Positions 26,591 through 38,796 are shown, counted from the first letter of the stretch. The stretch: DNA of 64,000 bases from Nocardioides sp. (GCF_030019515.1 NZ_JASEEQ010000009.1:1-64000); one strand, 5' to 3'. The notes: generated by a model from the sequence alone, not told the origin. A program made the numbers and translations.

Positions 26591-27603
26591 CGCTGTCCGT
26601 CCCCTGGCGGCGGCGGCACTGCCTGCACAGTCTCGGCCACCGCATCGGCTGCGGAGCCGCCGGATGCCTCGAAGGACGGGCTCAGCAGCATCCGGTGTCC
26701 GAGCACGGGGCCGGCCAGTGCCTGCACGTCACTCGGCACCACGAAGTGCCGACCGTCGAGCGCCGCGCGCACCCGCGAGGTCCGCAGCAGCCCGATCGCA
26801 CCGCGAGGCGAGGAGCCGAGCCGCAGCTGCGGCATCGTCCGGGTATGGCCGACCAGCGAGGCGACGTAGTCGAACACCGCGGGTGCGACGTGCACGGTGC
26901 GCGCGGCCGTCACCAGCGAGGCGATCTCGTCCGGCGAGCTCACCTGAGGGACGTGCCCCACGCCCAAGCCCGCGTGCTCGGCCTGCAGCACCCGGACCTC
27001 GGCCGCGTGGTCGGGGTAGCCGACGGTGGTCTTCACCAGGAACCGGTCGAGCTGGGCCTCCGGCAGTGGGTACGTGCCATCCATCTCCACCGGGTTCTGC
27101 GTGGCCATGACAAGGAACGGCCTCGGCACCGGATAGGCCCGGCCGTCGACGGTCACCTGCCGCTCCTCCATGACTTCGAGGAGAGCCGACTGGGTTCGCG
27201 GTGCCGCCCGGTTGATCTCGTCGGCCAGCACCACGTTGGAGAAGATGGGGCCGGGGTGGAAGTTGAATGTGCTGGTGTCCTGGTGGAAGACCGACACCCC
27301 GGTGACGTCGCCCGGCAGGAGGTCAGGAGTGAACTGGATCCGCTGCCACGGCGCTCCGAGCGCGGAGGCGAGGGCGCGCGCAAGCGAGGTCTTGCCGACG
27401 CCCGGGACGTCCTCGAGAAGGAGGTGGCCTTCGGCGAGCAGGCAGGTCAGAGCCAGGTGCACGACCTCGGCCTTGCCCTGGAGGAAGCCGTTGACGGCCT
27501 CGGCGATCCGCTGCGTGGCGCCCTGAAACGCGGCCGCCTCCTCCGTCCTCAGCGGGCCGGGGGCCCGGTCCTGCAGCACGCCCGTGAGTCCCCCAGAGGT
27601 CAT
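26587..27603 (-). CDS. MoxR-family AAA+ ATPase
   Basis: 338 residues from the ATG at 27603; the open frame continues far upstream but only as a shadow of the gene on the other strand. Walker A GVGKTSLARA, the MoxR segment RIQFTPDLLPGDVTG, Walker B VVLADEINRA, sensor-1 MATQNPVE and the arginine-containing C-terminal SSPRG are all present. Chaperone-like remodelling of envelope or metal-centre complexes is the known family role. First gene of the operon moxR-DUF58-TgpA-like-wzm-wzt. A TAACAT box eight bases before the ATG implies a nearly leaderless message. Confidence 0.93.
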   Translation of the reverse strand: MTSGGLTGVLQDRAPGPLRTEEAAAFQGATQRIAEAVNGFLQGKAEVVHLALTCLLAEGHLLLEDVPGVGKTSLARALASALGAPWQRIQFTPDLLPGDVTGVSVFHQDTSTFNFHPGPIFSNVVLADEINRAAPRTQSALLEVMEERQVTVDGRAYPVPRPFLVMATQNPVEMDGTYPLPEAQLDRFLVKTTVGYPDHAAEVRVLQAEHAGLGVGHVPQVSSPDEIASLVTAARTVHVAPAVFDYVASLVGHTRTMPQLRLGSSPRGAIGLLRTSRVRAALDGRHFVVPSDVQALAGPVLGHRMLLSPSFEASGGSAADAVAETVQAVPPPPGDGQR

Positions 27604-27611
27604 GGGTCGGC

Positions 27612-27617
27612 ATGTTA
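27612..27617 (-). promoter_or_regulatory. Putative -10 box of the moxR-wzt operon
   Basis: TAACAT on the minus strand, eight bases before the moxR ATG. It matches TANNNT; transcription would start at or within two bases of the start codon. Confidence 0.45.
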
Positions 27618-27696
27618 CCGGCCGAGAGCGGTGAGGGGCTGACTGACCGTGCACCCGTAGGATGAGGCGCCGACGATCAGACAGGGGATTCTCGCG

Positions 27697-29907
27697 GTGG
27701 ACCAACGGGATCCGGACGACCTCCTGGAGGCGCTCCGGGCGGAGAACGACGAGCTGCGAGCGCGGATCTCGGTGCTCGAGGCCGCGGCAGAGGAGTACCG
27801 GCGGCAGATGACCGCGGTGCTCACGTCGGCGTCCTGGCGGGTCTCCGCACCCCTGCGTGCCTCGGCCGGGAAGCTCCGCCTCTTGAAGACACGGGCCCGG
27901 TCGATGCCGAGACGACTGGCCGGTCGCGATCGTCACCCGGTCACGCCCACCGCCGGCCTCTTCGCCCCGGCGCGCCGCAGGGCCACGTCCGGCACGCCCC
28001 ATCCCTCCCCGCTGCTCGAGCGGCCGCTCGTGCACGGTGCTCGGCAGGCGCGACTGATGCTGGAGCCGCCGCCAGAACAGGCGGGGATCCTCGTCGTCGC
28101 CCACGTGTTCTACCCCGAGGTCTGGCCGGACATTGAGGACCGGCTCGCGCGGATGCCGGAGGACTTCGACCTGATCGTCACGCTGGCAGAAGGCCCCGCC
28201 GAGAGCCTCGAAGGCCGCATCAGCGGGCGCTTCCCCCGAGCCCGGATCCATCGCGTCGCGAACGTCGGCCGGGACAGCTGGCCGCTCGTCGACCTCGCCC
28301 GGCTCGGTGCCTTCGAGGGGTACGACGCCGTCCTCAAGGTCCACACCAAGCGGTCCGTGCACCGCATCGACGGGGACGCGTGGCGCATCGAGCTGCTGGA
28401 CGGGCTCCTCCCTTCCCCCGAGGGCATCCGGCGGATCGTCGACCTGATGCGACGCGACAAGGACGTCGGTGTCGTCGTGCCCACCGGTCACCTCAAGGGA
28501 CCGGAGACCTGGGGGTCGAACCACGAGCTCGTCGAGGCGCTCGCCGCCCGGGTGCCGTTCGCGTTCGACCCCGACGCCCTGCGGTACCCCGCCGGCTCCA
28601 TGTACTGGGCGCGCCCGTGGCTGCTGCAACGGCTGGCCGACCTGGTGCTGGGGCAGGAGCACTTCGAGTCCGAGGCCGGACACCTCGACGGGTCCACCGC
28701 GCACGCCATCGAGAGGTTCGTCGGCGTCATGGCGACCGCGGCGGGCCTGGCGCAGCTGGAGACCGACGAAGTGCCCTCGCGTCTCCACCAGGCCCGTCGA
28801 GCCACCACCCCGGCCACGGCCCCACCGCGGGTGCTGGCGTTCTACCTGCCGCAGTACCACCGGATCCCGGAGAACGACCAGTGGTGGGGCGAGGGCTTCA
28901 CCGACTGGGTTAACGTCGCCCGCGCCAAGCCGCTCTACCGCGGGCATGCCCAGCCCGTCGAGCCCGGTGAGCTGGGGCGCTACGACCTCTCCGACGTGAA
29001 GGTCATGCAGCAGCAGGCCGAGCTCGCCGCCGACCACGGCGTCGACGGGTTCGTGATGTACCACTACTGGTTCGACGGACGCGCCCTGCTGGACACCCCG
29101 CTGCGGAACCTGCTCGCCGACCCGACGGTCGACTTCCCGTTCGCGCTCTGCTGGGCCAACGAGTCCTGGACCCGGCGGTGGGACGGCCTCGACCAGGACG
29201 TCCTGATCGCCCAGACCTACCCCCCTGGCTGGGAGGACGCGTTCTACGACAACCTCCTGCCGGCGCTGAAGGACCACCGCTACCTCCGGGTCGACGGCAA
29301 GCCCCTGCTCGTCGTCTATCGCATCGGGCAGCTCCCCGACGCCGCGCAGACGATCGCGCGGTGGCGAGCACGCGCCGAGGAGGACGGCCTCGGCGGGCTC
29401 CACGTCCTCGCGGTGATCCCCTCACGCGACTTCGAGGGGCTTTCGGGCACCGCGGCGGACGCTGTCGACGGGCTCGTCCACTTCCCGCCGGGCTCCGGGA
29501 TCGGGCTCCAGTCCCTTCGTGACCTCGCCCCCGACCTCGATCCCGGCCACTCCGGTGACATCTACTCCTACGACGCCGCGGTCGACGGTGCCGACCTGCG
29601 GACCACCGGGCCGCACGGCCTGCGCGTCCACCCGGGGGTGATGCCGGGGTGGGACAACACCCCTCGGCGCGGGTCGGCGGCCTACGCGTTCCACCGCGGC
29701 AACCCGGTGTCGTTCCGGCGGTGGCTCTCACGAGCCGTTGATGCCGCCGCGGCCGCGGGCGGTGAGTCCCTCGTCTTCGTCAACGCCTGGAACGAGTGGG
29801 CGGAAGGCGCCTGCCTCGAGCCGGACGGCCGGTTCGGGCGGGCCAACCTGGAGACGGTGCGGCAGGTCACCGGAGCACGGTCACGCCGCCCCGACGCTGG
29901 GGGATAG
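27697..29907 (+). CDS. Rhamnan-synthesis (RgpF) and WbsX/GH99-like bifunctional glycan protein
   Basis: 736 residues from a GTG. An N-terminal coiled-coil (LLEALRAENDELRARISVLE) and the TSASWRVSAPLR tail found on many surface-glycan enzymes come first. About 125-365 is an RgpF-type domain (LVVAHVFYPEVW, VLKVHTKRS, YPAGSMYWARP). About 380-725 is a WbsX/GH99-like domain (AFYLPQYHRIPEN, WWGEGFTDWVNV, FALCWANESWTRRWDG, VNAWNEWAEG). Both domains are typical of rhamnose- or mannose-containing O-antigen loci, and WbsX-type domains are thought to be transferases or trimming enzymes. It runs toward the second gmd, suggesting joint expression. Confidence 0.85.
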   Translation: MDQRDPDDLLEALRAENDELRARISVLEAAAEEYRRQMTAVLTSASWRVSAPLRASAGKLRLLKTRARSMPRRLAGRDRHPVTPTAGLFAPARRRATSGTPHPSPLLERPLVHGARQARLMLEPPPEQAGILVVAHVFYPEVWPDIEDRLARMPEDFDLIVTLAEGPAESLEGRISGRFPRARIHRVANVGRDSWPLVDLARLGAFEGYDAVLKVHTKRSVHRIDGDAWRIELLDGLLPSPEGIRRIVDLMRRDKDVGVVVPTGHLKGPETWGSNHELVEALAARVPFAFDPDALRYPAGSMYWARPWLLQRLADLVLGQEHFESEAGHLDGSTAHAIERFVGVMATAAGLAQLETDEVPSRLHQARRATTPATAPPRVLAFYLPQYHRIPENDQWWGEGFTDWVNVARAKPLYRGHAQPVEPGELGRYDLSDVKVMQQQAELAADHGVDGFVMYHYWFDGRALLDTPLRNLLADPTVDFPFALCWANESWTRRWDGLDQDVLIAQTYPPGWEDAFYDNLLPALKDHRYLRVDGKPLLVVYRIGQLPDAAQTIARWRARAEEDGLGGLHVLAVIPSRDFEGLSGTAADAVDGLVHFPPGSGIGLQSLRDLAPDLDPGHSGDIYSYDAAVDGADLRTTGPHGLRVHPGVMPGWDNTPRRGSAAYAFHRGNPVSFRRWLSRAVDAAAAAGGESLVFVNAWNEWAEGACLEPDGRFGRANLETVRQVTGARSRRPDAGG

Positions 29908-29979
29908 CCGCCCGCGGGCTGTGGCGGCGTCCGTCTGGTGGTGTGTCACGATCTGGTCAGCAGCGAACGAGGAGGGACC

Positions 29980-31044
29980 GTGAGCAAGCGCGCGCTGATC
30001 ACCGGAGTCACCGGGCAGGACGGCTCCTACCTGGCCGAGCTGCTGTTGGCCAAGGGCTACGAGGTCCATGGGCTGCGGCGCCGCTCGTCCTCGTTCAACA
30101 GCGGCCGCATCGAGCACCTCTACCAGGACCCGCACGACGAGCACGCACGGTTCTTCCTGCACTACGCCGATCTCTCGGACAGCGCGCGGCTGATCCGGCT
30201 GTTGCACCGGATCCAGCCCGACGAGGTCTACAACCTCGCCGGGCAGTCCCACGTCGGCGTGAGCTTCGACGAGCCGGAGTACACCGCGCTGACGACCGGC
30301 GTCGGGGCGGTCACGTTGCTCGAAGCCATCCGCACCGCCGGGATCGACTGCCGCTTCTACCAGGCGTCGAGCTCCGCGATGTTCGGCAACGCCGACGGCG
30401 CCCAGGACGAGGGCTCGCCGTTCCGTCCGGTCTCGCCCTACGGCGCCGCCAAGCTGCACGCCCACTGGTCCACCGTGATGTACCGCGAGGGGTACGGGAT
30501 GTTCGCGGTGAGCGGCATCCTCTTCAACCACGAGTCCCCCCGGCGCGGGGAGACGTTCGTGACCCGCAAGATCAGCCGAGCGGTGGCGCGGATTCAGGCC
30601 GGCCTGGAGGACTACCTCTACATGGGCAACCTCGACCCGTGCCGCGACTGGGGCTACGCGCCCGAGTACGTCGAGGGGATGTGGCAGATGCTCCAGGCCG
30701 ACGAGCCAGAGGACTTCGTGCTGGCCACGGGCGCCAGCTACTCGGTCCACGACTTCGTGGTCGCCGCCTTCGAGCATGCCGGGCTCGACTGGGAGAAGCA
30801 CGTACGCCTCGACGAGCGGTACGTCCGCCCGACCGAGACCGCCACGCTCCTCGGGGACGCCTCCAAGGCGAGACGGGTCCTGGGGTGGGAGCCGCGCGTG
30901 ACGGCGCGCGAACTCGTCCGGATCATGGTCGACGCCGACATCCGGCTGCTCGCAAACGAGGGTCGCCCCTGGATCGACGCGCCGGGCAGCAGGTCAGCCG
31001 CCGACTGTCCCGACGGCCACTCGCCCGTCGCCGGTGACCTGTAG
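29980..31044 (+). CDS. GDP-mannose 4,6-dehydratase paralogue with altered active site
   Basis: 354 residues from a GTG with a GGAGGGA ribosome site. It is clearly a Gmd by sequence ([39 protein letters not shown]). However, the catalytic segment reads ASSSAMFG, where the intact copy at 12066 reads ASTSEMFG: Thr becomes Ser131 and the catalytic Glu becomes Ala133. Tyr154 and Lys158 are kept (SPYGAAKL). Loss of the Glu should impair the 5,6-elimination step. It may be slow, have a different reaction, or act as a binding partner. Its 3' end overlaps manA on the other strand by 51 bases. Confidence 0.85.
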   Translation: MSKRALITGVTGQDGSYLAELLLAKGYEVHGLRRRSSSFNSGRIEHLYQDPHDEHARFFLHYADLSDSARLIRLLHRIQPDEVYNLAGQSHVGVSFDEPEYTALTTGVGAVTLLEAIRTAGIDCRFYQASSSAMFGNADGAQDEGSPFRPVSPYGAAKLHAHWSTVMYREGYGMFAVSGILFNHESPRRGETFVTRKISRAVARIQAGLEDYLYMGNLDPCRDWGYAPEYVEGMWQMLQADEPEDFVLATGASYSVHDFVVAAFEHAGLDWEKHVRLDERYVRPTETATLLGDASKARRVLGWEPRVTARELVRIMVDADIRLLANEGRPWIDAPGSRSAADCPDGHSPVAGDL

Positions 31045-32232
31045 CGCGCCCTCGTCGGCACCGACGAACACCGAGGCGCCGCGTTCGAGCACGGCGCGGT
31101 CGCGGTCGCGGTCCGTGCCGACCTCGACGTGACCGTCCAGCACGAGCAGGATGCGAGGTCCGGTGGCGGGCAGGCGGTCGGTGGGCGCGTCACCGACGTA
31201 GAGGACGAAGTCCTCGACCCCGGGTCGGAACCGCACGAGCCCTGCGTCGACCCGGTCCGGAGCGCACAGGGGCGGGTCCACCGGCCTGAAGTCGGCGACC
31301 TCGAGTAGCTCGGGGATGTCCACGTGCTTCGACGTCAGCCCGGCCCGGACCACGTTGTCGGAGGCGGCCATGATCTCGATCCCGAACCCGGACGTGTAGG
31401 CGTGCACCATCCCGGCGTCCAGGAACACCGCCTCTCCCGGCGCGAGCACGACGTGGTTGAGCAGCAGGGTGACCAGGACCCCGGGGTCGCGTGGGTAGCG
31501 CTCGGCGAGCGCCGCCGTCTGCGCGTACAGCCGCGCCGCCTCGCGTCCGACCGCGGTCCGGTTGCGGTGCCACCGGGAGGTGGGCGGTCGCCGGGCGTGC
31601 GACCGCTCCTCCGCGATCCGAGCGGCCTTGGTGAGGCCCTCGAGCATCTCCGTCAGCTCGCCGTGGCCGAGCGCGAGCACCTCGGTGACCACGCGGTGCA
31701 GCGCCTCGTCGGCGCCGCCACGTAGCAGCTCGCCGGCCATCTCGTCGGCCCAGGGCAGCTCGAGCATCCGCAGGATTTCGGCCGACCTCGCCACGTCGCG
31801 AAAGCCGGCCATCCCCTCGAAGCGCGTCACGGCGTAGAGCAGCTCGGGCTTGTGGGAGGCGTCCTGATAGTTGCGTGTCGGAGAGCCGACGGCGATCCCG
31901 GCGGCGTTCTCGCGCTCGAAGCCCTCGCGAGCCCTCTCGGCGGTCGGGTGGACCTGGAGCGACAGCGGCTCGGCCGCGGCGAGCGCCTTCATGAGGAACG
32001 GCAGACGGCGACCGAACCGTTCGGCCACCGTGGTCCCGAGGACGCGGGGCGGATCCGCCGCGATGAGGTCGATCAGGGTCCGGCCGTCGGGTGTCCGTGC
32101 CGGCGCGCCCGGGTGCGCCCCCAGCCACAGCTCGGCCTGCGGGTCGCCGTCGGGGGAGGTGCCGAGGAAGCGCGGGAGCAGCGTCCGGGACCCCCAGGCG
32201 TACTTGCGCGTCTCACCGAGCAACCGATGCAT
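30994..32232 (-). CDS. manA: Mannose-6-phosphate isomerase, class I
   Basis: 412 residues from the ATG at 32232 ([15 protein letters not shown]), the usual type I start; the open frame upstream is not supported. It interconverts fructose-6-P and mannose-6-P, feeding GDP-mannose for the gmd genes. Zinc-site segments LQVHPT and SHKPELLY, and the cupin core [17 protein letters not shown] with [13 protein letters not shown], are visible. The purine-rich ribosome site lies in GAGAAGGGGGACGG. It converges on and overlaps the second gmd at the 3' end. Confidence 0.95.
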   Translation of the reverse strand: MHRLLGETRKYAWGSRTLLPRFLGTSPDGDPQAELWLGAHPGAPARTPDGRTLIDLIAADPPRVLGTTVAERFGRRLPFLMKALAAAEPLSLQVHPTAERAREGFERENAAGIAVGSPTRNYQDASHKPELLYAVTRFEGMAGFRDVARSAEILRMLELPWADEMAGELLRGGADEALHRVVTEVLALGHGELTEMLEGLTKAARIAEERSHARRPPTSRWHRNRTAVGREAARLYAQTAALAERYPRDPGVLVTLLLNHVVLAPGEAVFLDAGMVHAYTSGFGIEIMAASDNVVRAGLTSKHVDIPELLEVADFRPVDPPLCAPDRVDAGLVRFRPGVEDFVLYVGDAPTDRLPATGPRILLVLDGHVEVGTDRDRDRAVLERGASVFVGADEGALQVTGDGRVAVGTVGG

Positions 32233-32425
32233 CCGTCCCCCTTCTCGCTCGCCGGCCATCGTACGGAAGGCCGCAGCCGTTGGTCGGGGCCCGCCCTCGG
32301 GGTGAGTCGGAGGACGGGCCGCAAAGCTTCGCCACAACCCGCCGCCCTGACGTAGGGTCAGACCCGCGCACGTTCCCGTGGGGGGATCGCGCCGAACTCT
32401 TCTCGCCTGCCTCGGAGGTCCGACC

Positions 32426-33700
32426 ATGTCACTGCCAACTCCCCGATCCGGCTTGCGGGCGCTCGTCCTCGGACTGGTCCCGCTGCTGATGATCGGTACG
32501 TTGCTCGTGTCGTCGCCCGCCCAGGCACAGCGAGTCTCCCCGAGCTTCTTCGGGATGCACGACGCCAACATCGCCGGCGGGTCGCTCCCAGCAGTGACGG
32601 TCGGCTCGGTCCGGCTGTGGGACACGGGCACCGCGTGGCGCCAGATCGAGAAGAGGCCGGGCCGGTTCGACTTCAGGGCGCTCGACACCGCCGTCAACAC
32701 CGCACTCAACGCCGGCCTGCGGCCGATGGTCGTCCTCGGCCAGACGCCGCGCTTCTACGCCTCGAAGCCGAAGGCCGCGGGGTGGTACGGCGCCGGCGCC
32801 TCCAGCATGCCGAAGAATGTCTCCGCCTGGAAGCGCTACGTCACCAAGGTTGCGAAGCGCTACAAGACCTCCGTCGACTACCAGATCTGGAACGAGCCGA
32901 ACGTGATCGGTTTCTGGAGCGGCACGGTCGGCCAGATGGCGAAGCTCACGGCGACCGGCAGCGTGGCCATCAACAAGGCCGCCGGGCGCAAGGCGACCAT
33001 CGTCGCGCCGTCCTTCCCGCTGCGGCTCAAGAGCCAGCAGAAGTGGTTCAAGAAGTACTGGGCTGCCAAGGTCGGCGGCAAGAGCGTGGCCAGGATGGTC
33101 GACGTGGTCTCGGCCAACCCCTACCCGCTGGCCGATCAGGGCCCCGAAGCCTCGATGAAGCTGCTCGCGTTCGCCAAGCGGGTCCTCCCTCAGCAGGCGC
33201 GACGCAAGCCGCTCTGGAACACCGAGATCAACTACGGGCTGCTCGGCGGCGACACCGCCAAGCGGATCCCGGAGGCGACGCAGGCGGCGTACGTCGCCCG
33301 CACCCTCCTCCTCAACGCCGGCGGCTCGATCAAGCGGATGTACTGGTACAGCTGGCGGATCAACGGCATCGCCAACACGCACCTCGTCGAGGACGACGGC
33401 ACCACACTCACCCGAGCTGGCCGCGCCTGGCAGGTGGTCCGAGGCTGGATCGTCGACACCGACGTCACGTGCGCGGTCACCGCGAGAGGGCAGCTCAAGG
33501 GCCTCTACACCTGCACCGCGCGCGTCGGCGCGGACGAGGTCCGGCGGATCTACTGGAAGCCCACCGGTGGCGCCGTTCCGGTCACGACCTCGAACACGAC
33601 GACCTCCTGGACCGACCTCGACGGCGCCACCACGACCCACGTCGGCCCACTCACCCTCACGGTCAACAACGCGCCAGTGATGGTTTCGTCGCTGAACTGA
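32426..33700 (+). CDS. Secreted clan GH-A glycoside hydrolase
   Basis: 424 residues with a signal peptide (about 1-35, ending SSPAQAQ). The (beta/alpha)8 barrel shows the acid/base Glu157 in IWNEPN and the nucleophile Glu267 in LWNTEINYG, a pattern of GH5/GH39-like enzymes. A small C-terminal beta domain follows from about 350. GGAGG lies 8 bases before the ATG. Its closest relative in the window is the next gene, which shares the same layout, so the two arose by tandem duplication. It probably trims or remodels the surface polysaccharide; the substrate is unknown. Confidence 0.85.
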   Translation: MSLPTPRSGLRALVLGLVPLLMIGTLLVSSPAQAQRVSPSFFGMHDANIAGGSLPAVTVGSVRLWDTGTAWRQIEKRPGRFDFRALDTAVNTALNAGLRPMVVLGQTPRFYASKPKAAGWYGAGASSMPKNVSAWKRYVTKVAKRYKTSVDYQIWNEPNVIGFWSGTVGQMAKLTATGSVAINKAAGRKATIVAPSFPLRLKSQQKWFKKYWAAKVGGKSVARMVDVVSANPYPLADQGPEASMKLLAFAKRVLPQQARRKPLWNTEINYGLLGGDTAKRIPEATQAAYVARTLLLNAGGSIKRMYWYSWRINGIANTHLVEDDGTTLTRAGRAWQVVRGWIVDTDVTCAVTARGQLKGLYTCTARVGADEVRRIYWKPTGGAVPVTTSNTTTSWTDLDGATTTHVGPLTLTVNNAPVMVSSLN

Positions 33701-33717
33701 CGCGCCCCAGATGGCGA

Positions 33718-33749
33718 CCCACACCGCGGCCCGGTGGCCGCGGTGTGGG
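33718..33749 (+). terminator. Hairpin between the two glycosidase genes
   Basis: CCCACACCGCGG pairs perfectly with CCGCGGTGTGGG around an 8-base loop, 18 bases after the first glycosidase stop. Confidence 0.7.
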
Positions 33750-33805
33750 CGCCGCCGAGGTGCGGTCAGTCCTGCCCGCGCCCCAATCCGAACGGTTGGA
33801 GGACG

Positions 33806-35152
33806 ATGTCGTTCCGATCCCGCCGCGTCGTGGCGTGCCTGGTCTGCGCCATCCTGGCCGCGCTCGGCGTCGGGTGCAGCACGAGCAGTCCCTCTAGCGA
33901 GGGGGATGGTCCCGGGCCCAGTCCCGGCGCGCCGATGACGTCGACGCCCGCACCGAGTGCCACGAGCCCGGCACAGCCGCCTGCGCCATCGGGGCAACGG
34001 ATCCAGGACACCTTCTTCGGCATGCACGACGGGCTGGTCAGCCAGGGCATCACGCCGGACGTGCCGATCGGTGCCCTGCGCCTGTGGGACTCGGGAACGA
34101 GCTGGCGGGACCTCGAGACCCGCCCCGGTGAGTTCACCTGGACCACGCTGGACACGGCCCTGACGACCGCTGCGGGAATAGGTGCGCGGCCGCTGCTGGT
34201 GCTCGGCCAGACGCCTACCTTCCATGCGTCGAGGCCGAGGGAGGAGGCGCCGTACGGCGCGGGTGCCGCCTCGATGCCCGACCTCGCCGCCTGGCGGCGC
34301 TACGTCACCGCGGTGGCGCAGCGCTACGGCGACCGGATCGACTACCAGGTCTGGAACGAGCCGAACGTGATCCAGTACTGGACCGGGACACCTGAGCAGA
34401 TGGCCCGGCTCACCCTGGTCGCGTCCGCGGCCATCCGCAACGTCGTGCCGAGGGCGACGATCGTGGCTCCGTCCTTCCCCCTACGGCTCCCGAGCCAGCA
34501 GGCGTACTTCGCCGCCTACTGGTCACTGCAGTCTCCCCGCGTGGACCTGGCCGGTGCCGTCGACGCGGTGGCCGTCCACCTCTACCCGCCCGCGGACGGC
34601 CTGCCCGAGTACCAGGCGGCGCTGCTCGCTGCGGCCCGGAAGGTGCTGTCCGAGCACGGGATCGACCTGCCGGTGTGGAACACGGAGATCAACTTCGGAC
34701 TCCAGGGTGGACCCGAGCCACCGCCGATCTCCGCCGAGCTGCAACGGGCCTTCCTGATGCGCACCTACCTGCTCGATGCCGGGCTCGGCCTGCAGCGGGT
34801 CTATTGGTACAGCTGGAACATCGGCCGGATCGCCAACACCTACCTGACCGAGGAGGACCTCACCACCGAGACGCTCGCGGGACGGTCCTTCGACGTCGTA
34901 CGCGACTGGCTCGATGGCACCCGCGTCGACGGCTGCACCCTCGGTGACGCGGCCCCCGGCGTCTGGGAGTGCGTGGCGCACCGAGACGGCGAGGTCCGGA
35001 CGTTCTGGTGGAAGCCACGCGGCCCCGCCACCCGGTTCACCGCCACGGACGCGACGTCCTGGAGCGACGCGGACGGTGCGGTCAGCCGCTGCCGTACGTC
35101 GTGCCGGGTGCCGGTCGGCCCATCTCCCGTGATGGTGGTGCGGCCGGCGTGA
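33806..35152 (+). CDS. Lipoprotein clan GH-A glycoside hydrolase, paralogue of the preceding gene
   Basis: 448 residues. A lipoprotein signal peptide with lipobox ALGVGC (Cys24) is followed by a Ser/Pro/Thr-rich spacer (25-65) and the same catalytic barrel as the neighbour: FFGMHD, LRLWDSGTSWRDLE, IDYQVWNEPNVI with acid/base Glu185, and VWNTEINFG with nucleophile Glu294. So one copy is free and the other is membrane-tethered. GGAGGA precedes the ATG. Tandem paralogues with different anchoring suggest activity both outside and at the cell surface. Confidence 0.86.
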   Translation: MSFRSRRVVACLVCAILAALGVGCSTSSPSSEGDGPGPSPGAPMTSTPAPSATSPAQPPAPSGQRIQDTFFGMHDGLVSQGITPDVPIGALRLWDSGTSWRDLETRPGEFTWTTLDTALTTAAGIGARPLLVLGQTPTFHASRPREEAPYGAGAASMPDLAAWRRYVTAVAQRYGDRIDYQVWNEPNVIQYWTGTPEQMARLTLVASAAIRNVVPRATIVAPSFPLRLPSQQAYFAAYWSLQSPRVDLAGAVDAVAVHLYPPADGLPEYQAALLAAARKVLSEHGIDLPVWNTEINFGLQGGPEPPPISAELQRAFLMRTYLLDAGLGLQRVYWYSWNIGRIANTYLTEEDLTTETLAGRSFDVVRDWLDGTRVDGCTLGDAAPGVWECVAHRDGEVRTFWWKPRGPATRFTATDATSWSDADGAVSRCRTSCRVPVGPSPVMVVRPA

Positions 35153-35170
35153 GGCCGTGTCGGCTCACGC
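35147..35170. terminator. Hairpin spanning two convergent stop codons
   Basis: GCGTGAGGCCG (35147-35157) pairs with CGGCTCACGC (35161-35170), with one bulged G and a TGT loop. It covers the end of the lipoprotein gene and the end of rmlCD, so it can act on both. Confidence 0.55.
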
Positions 35171-36588
35171 GGTGCGATCGGCTCCGCTCTCGCGTCGGCA
35201 GTAGCGGGCAAGCGCCGTCAGCGCGTCCTCGGGGACGAACCCAGTGCCGATCAGCTTCTCCAGGCCCAGCACGCTGCAGGCCGGCCGGGGGGCCAGCGAC
35301 TTGCCGGCGGCGTACTCCTCGGTGCTGACCCGCACCACGTCCTCGGAATCGCGCCCCGCGAGCCGGAACACCTCGCGGGCCAGGTCCGCCCACGAGGTGG
35401 GCGGGCCGTCGTTGGTGACGTTGTACGTCCCGTAGGCGGCGCCGGTCTCCACCAGGTGCCGCGTGGCCCGGGACAGCTCCCCGGTGAACGTCAGGCGGCC
35501 CACCTGGTCGTCGACGACCGAGGGCGAGACCCCGCGCTCGGCGAGTGACTGCATGGTGCGGACGAAGTTGTGCCCGTCGCCGATGACCCAGGACGTCCGG
35601 AGCAGGTAGTGCCGCGGGGCGGACCCGACCGCGAGGTCTCCGGCGGCCTTCGATTGGCCGTAGACGCCGAGCGGGGAGAACGGCTCGGCCTCGGTGTGCG
35701 ACTCGGCGGTGCCGTCGAACACGTAGTCGGTGGAGTAGTGCACGAGGGTGAAATGGTGGTCTCGGGCCAGGCGGGCCAGGGTCGCGGGCGCCTGCGCGTT
35801 GGCCGCCCAGCAGGTACGGCGGCCCTCGGGGGCCTCGGCGTCGTCGACGGCGGTGTACGCCGCGGCGTTGAGCACCAGGTCGTACTCCTGCCAGGGCCAG
35901 GCGGCGACGCCGGCCGGGTCGGTGACGTCGAGGACGCGGTCGGCGCCGGCCAGGTCCGCCCGGTCCGCCTCGGGGAAGTCGACGCTCAGCGCGCGGCCGA
36001 GCTGACCGTTCGCACCGATGATCAGCGTGCGGTGCGGCTCCATCGGCACGACGTCGGCGAGCAGTGGGTTGGCCCGGTCCTTCTCCGAGACATCGGCCTC
36101 GTCGAGGGGGATCGGCCAGGGAACGGCGACGTCGGGGTCACCGAGGTGGACGGCCGGGTACGTGACACCCGCGCGCCAGTGGTCGTTGACGAGGTAGCTG
36201 TAGCTGGTGCCGTCCTCGAGTGCCTGGTAGGAGTTGCCGACCCCGCGGGGGACGAACACGGACACCGACGGGTCGACCTCGACGTGGAACGTCGAGCCGA
36301 ACGAGTCGCCCCGGCGCAGATCGACCCAGGCGGCGAAGACCCGGCCGGTGGTGACCGAGACCAGCTTGTCCCACGGCTCGGCATGGATCCCGCGAGTCAC
36401 GCCCCGGCGCGCGTTGTGGGAGACGTTGTTCTGCACGGGGCCGAAGTCGGGCAGCCCGAGAGCGACCATCTTCTCCCGCTGCCAGTTCTCCTTGAACCAG
36501 CCCCTGCCGTCCTCGTGCACGGGGAGCCGCAGGAGCAGGAGGCCCGGGATGGGCGTGGTCTCCAGCGTGAGCTCCGGGCTCGGCTCCA

Positions 36589-36589
<1 letters not shown>
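35165..36589 (-). CDS. rmlCD: Fused dTDP-4-dehydrorhamnose 3,5-epimerase / reductase
   Basis: 474 residues from the ATG at 36589, whose first base is shared with the rmlB stop (TGATG). Residues 1-182 are an RmlC cupin (WFKENWQREKM, RRGVTRGIHAEPWDK with catalytic-site His69, FVPRGVGNSYQ). Residues 184-474 are an RmlD reductase (GANGQLGRAL, STDYVFDG, YGQSKAAGD). The two last steps to dTDP-L-rhamnose are thus in one chain, as in some corynebacterial relatives. The operon order is glycosyltransferase, rmlB, rmlCD, opposite rmlA. Confidence 0.93.

Positions 36590-38796
<2,207 letters not shown>

Noticed and set aside
27604..29403. Long minus-strand extension upstream of moxR
   Set aside because: The frame is open only as antisense of the RgpF/WbsX gene; the family start and a -10 box support ATG 27603.
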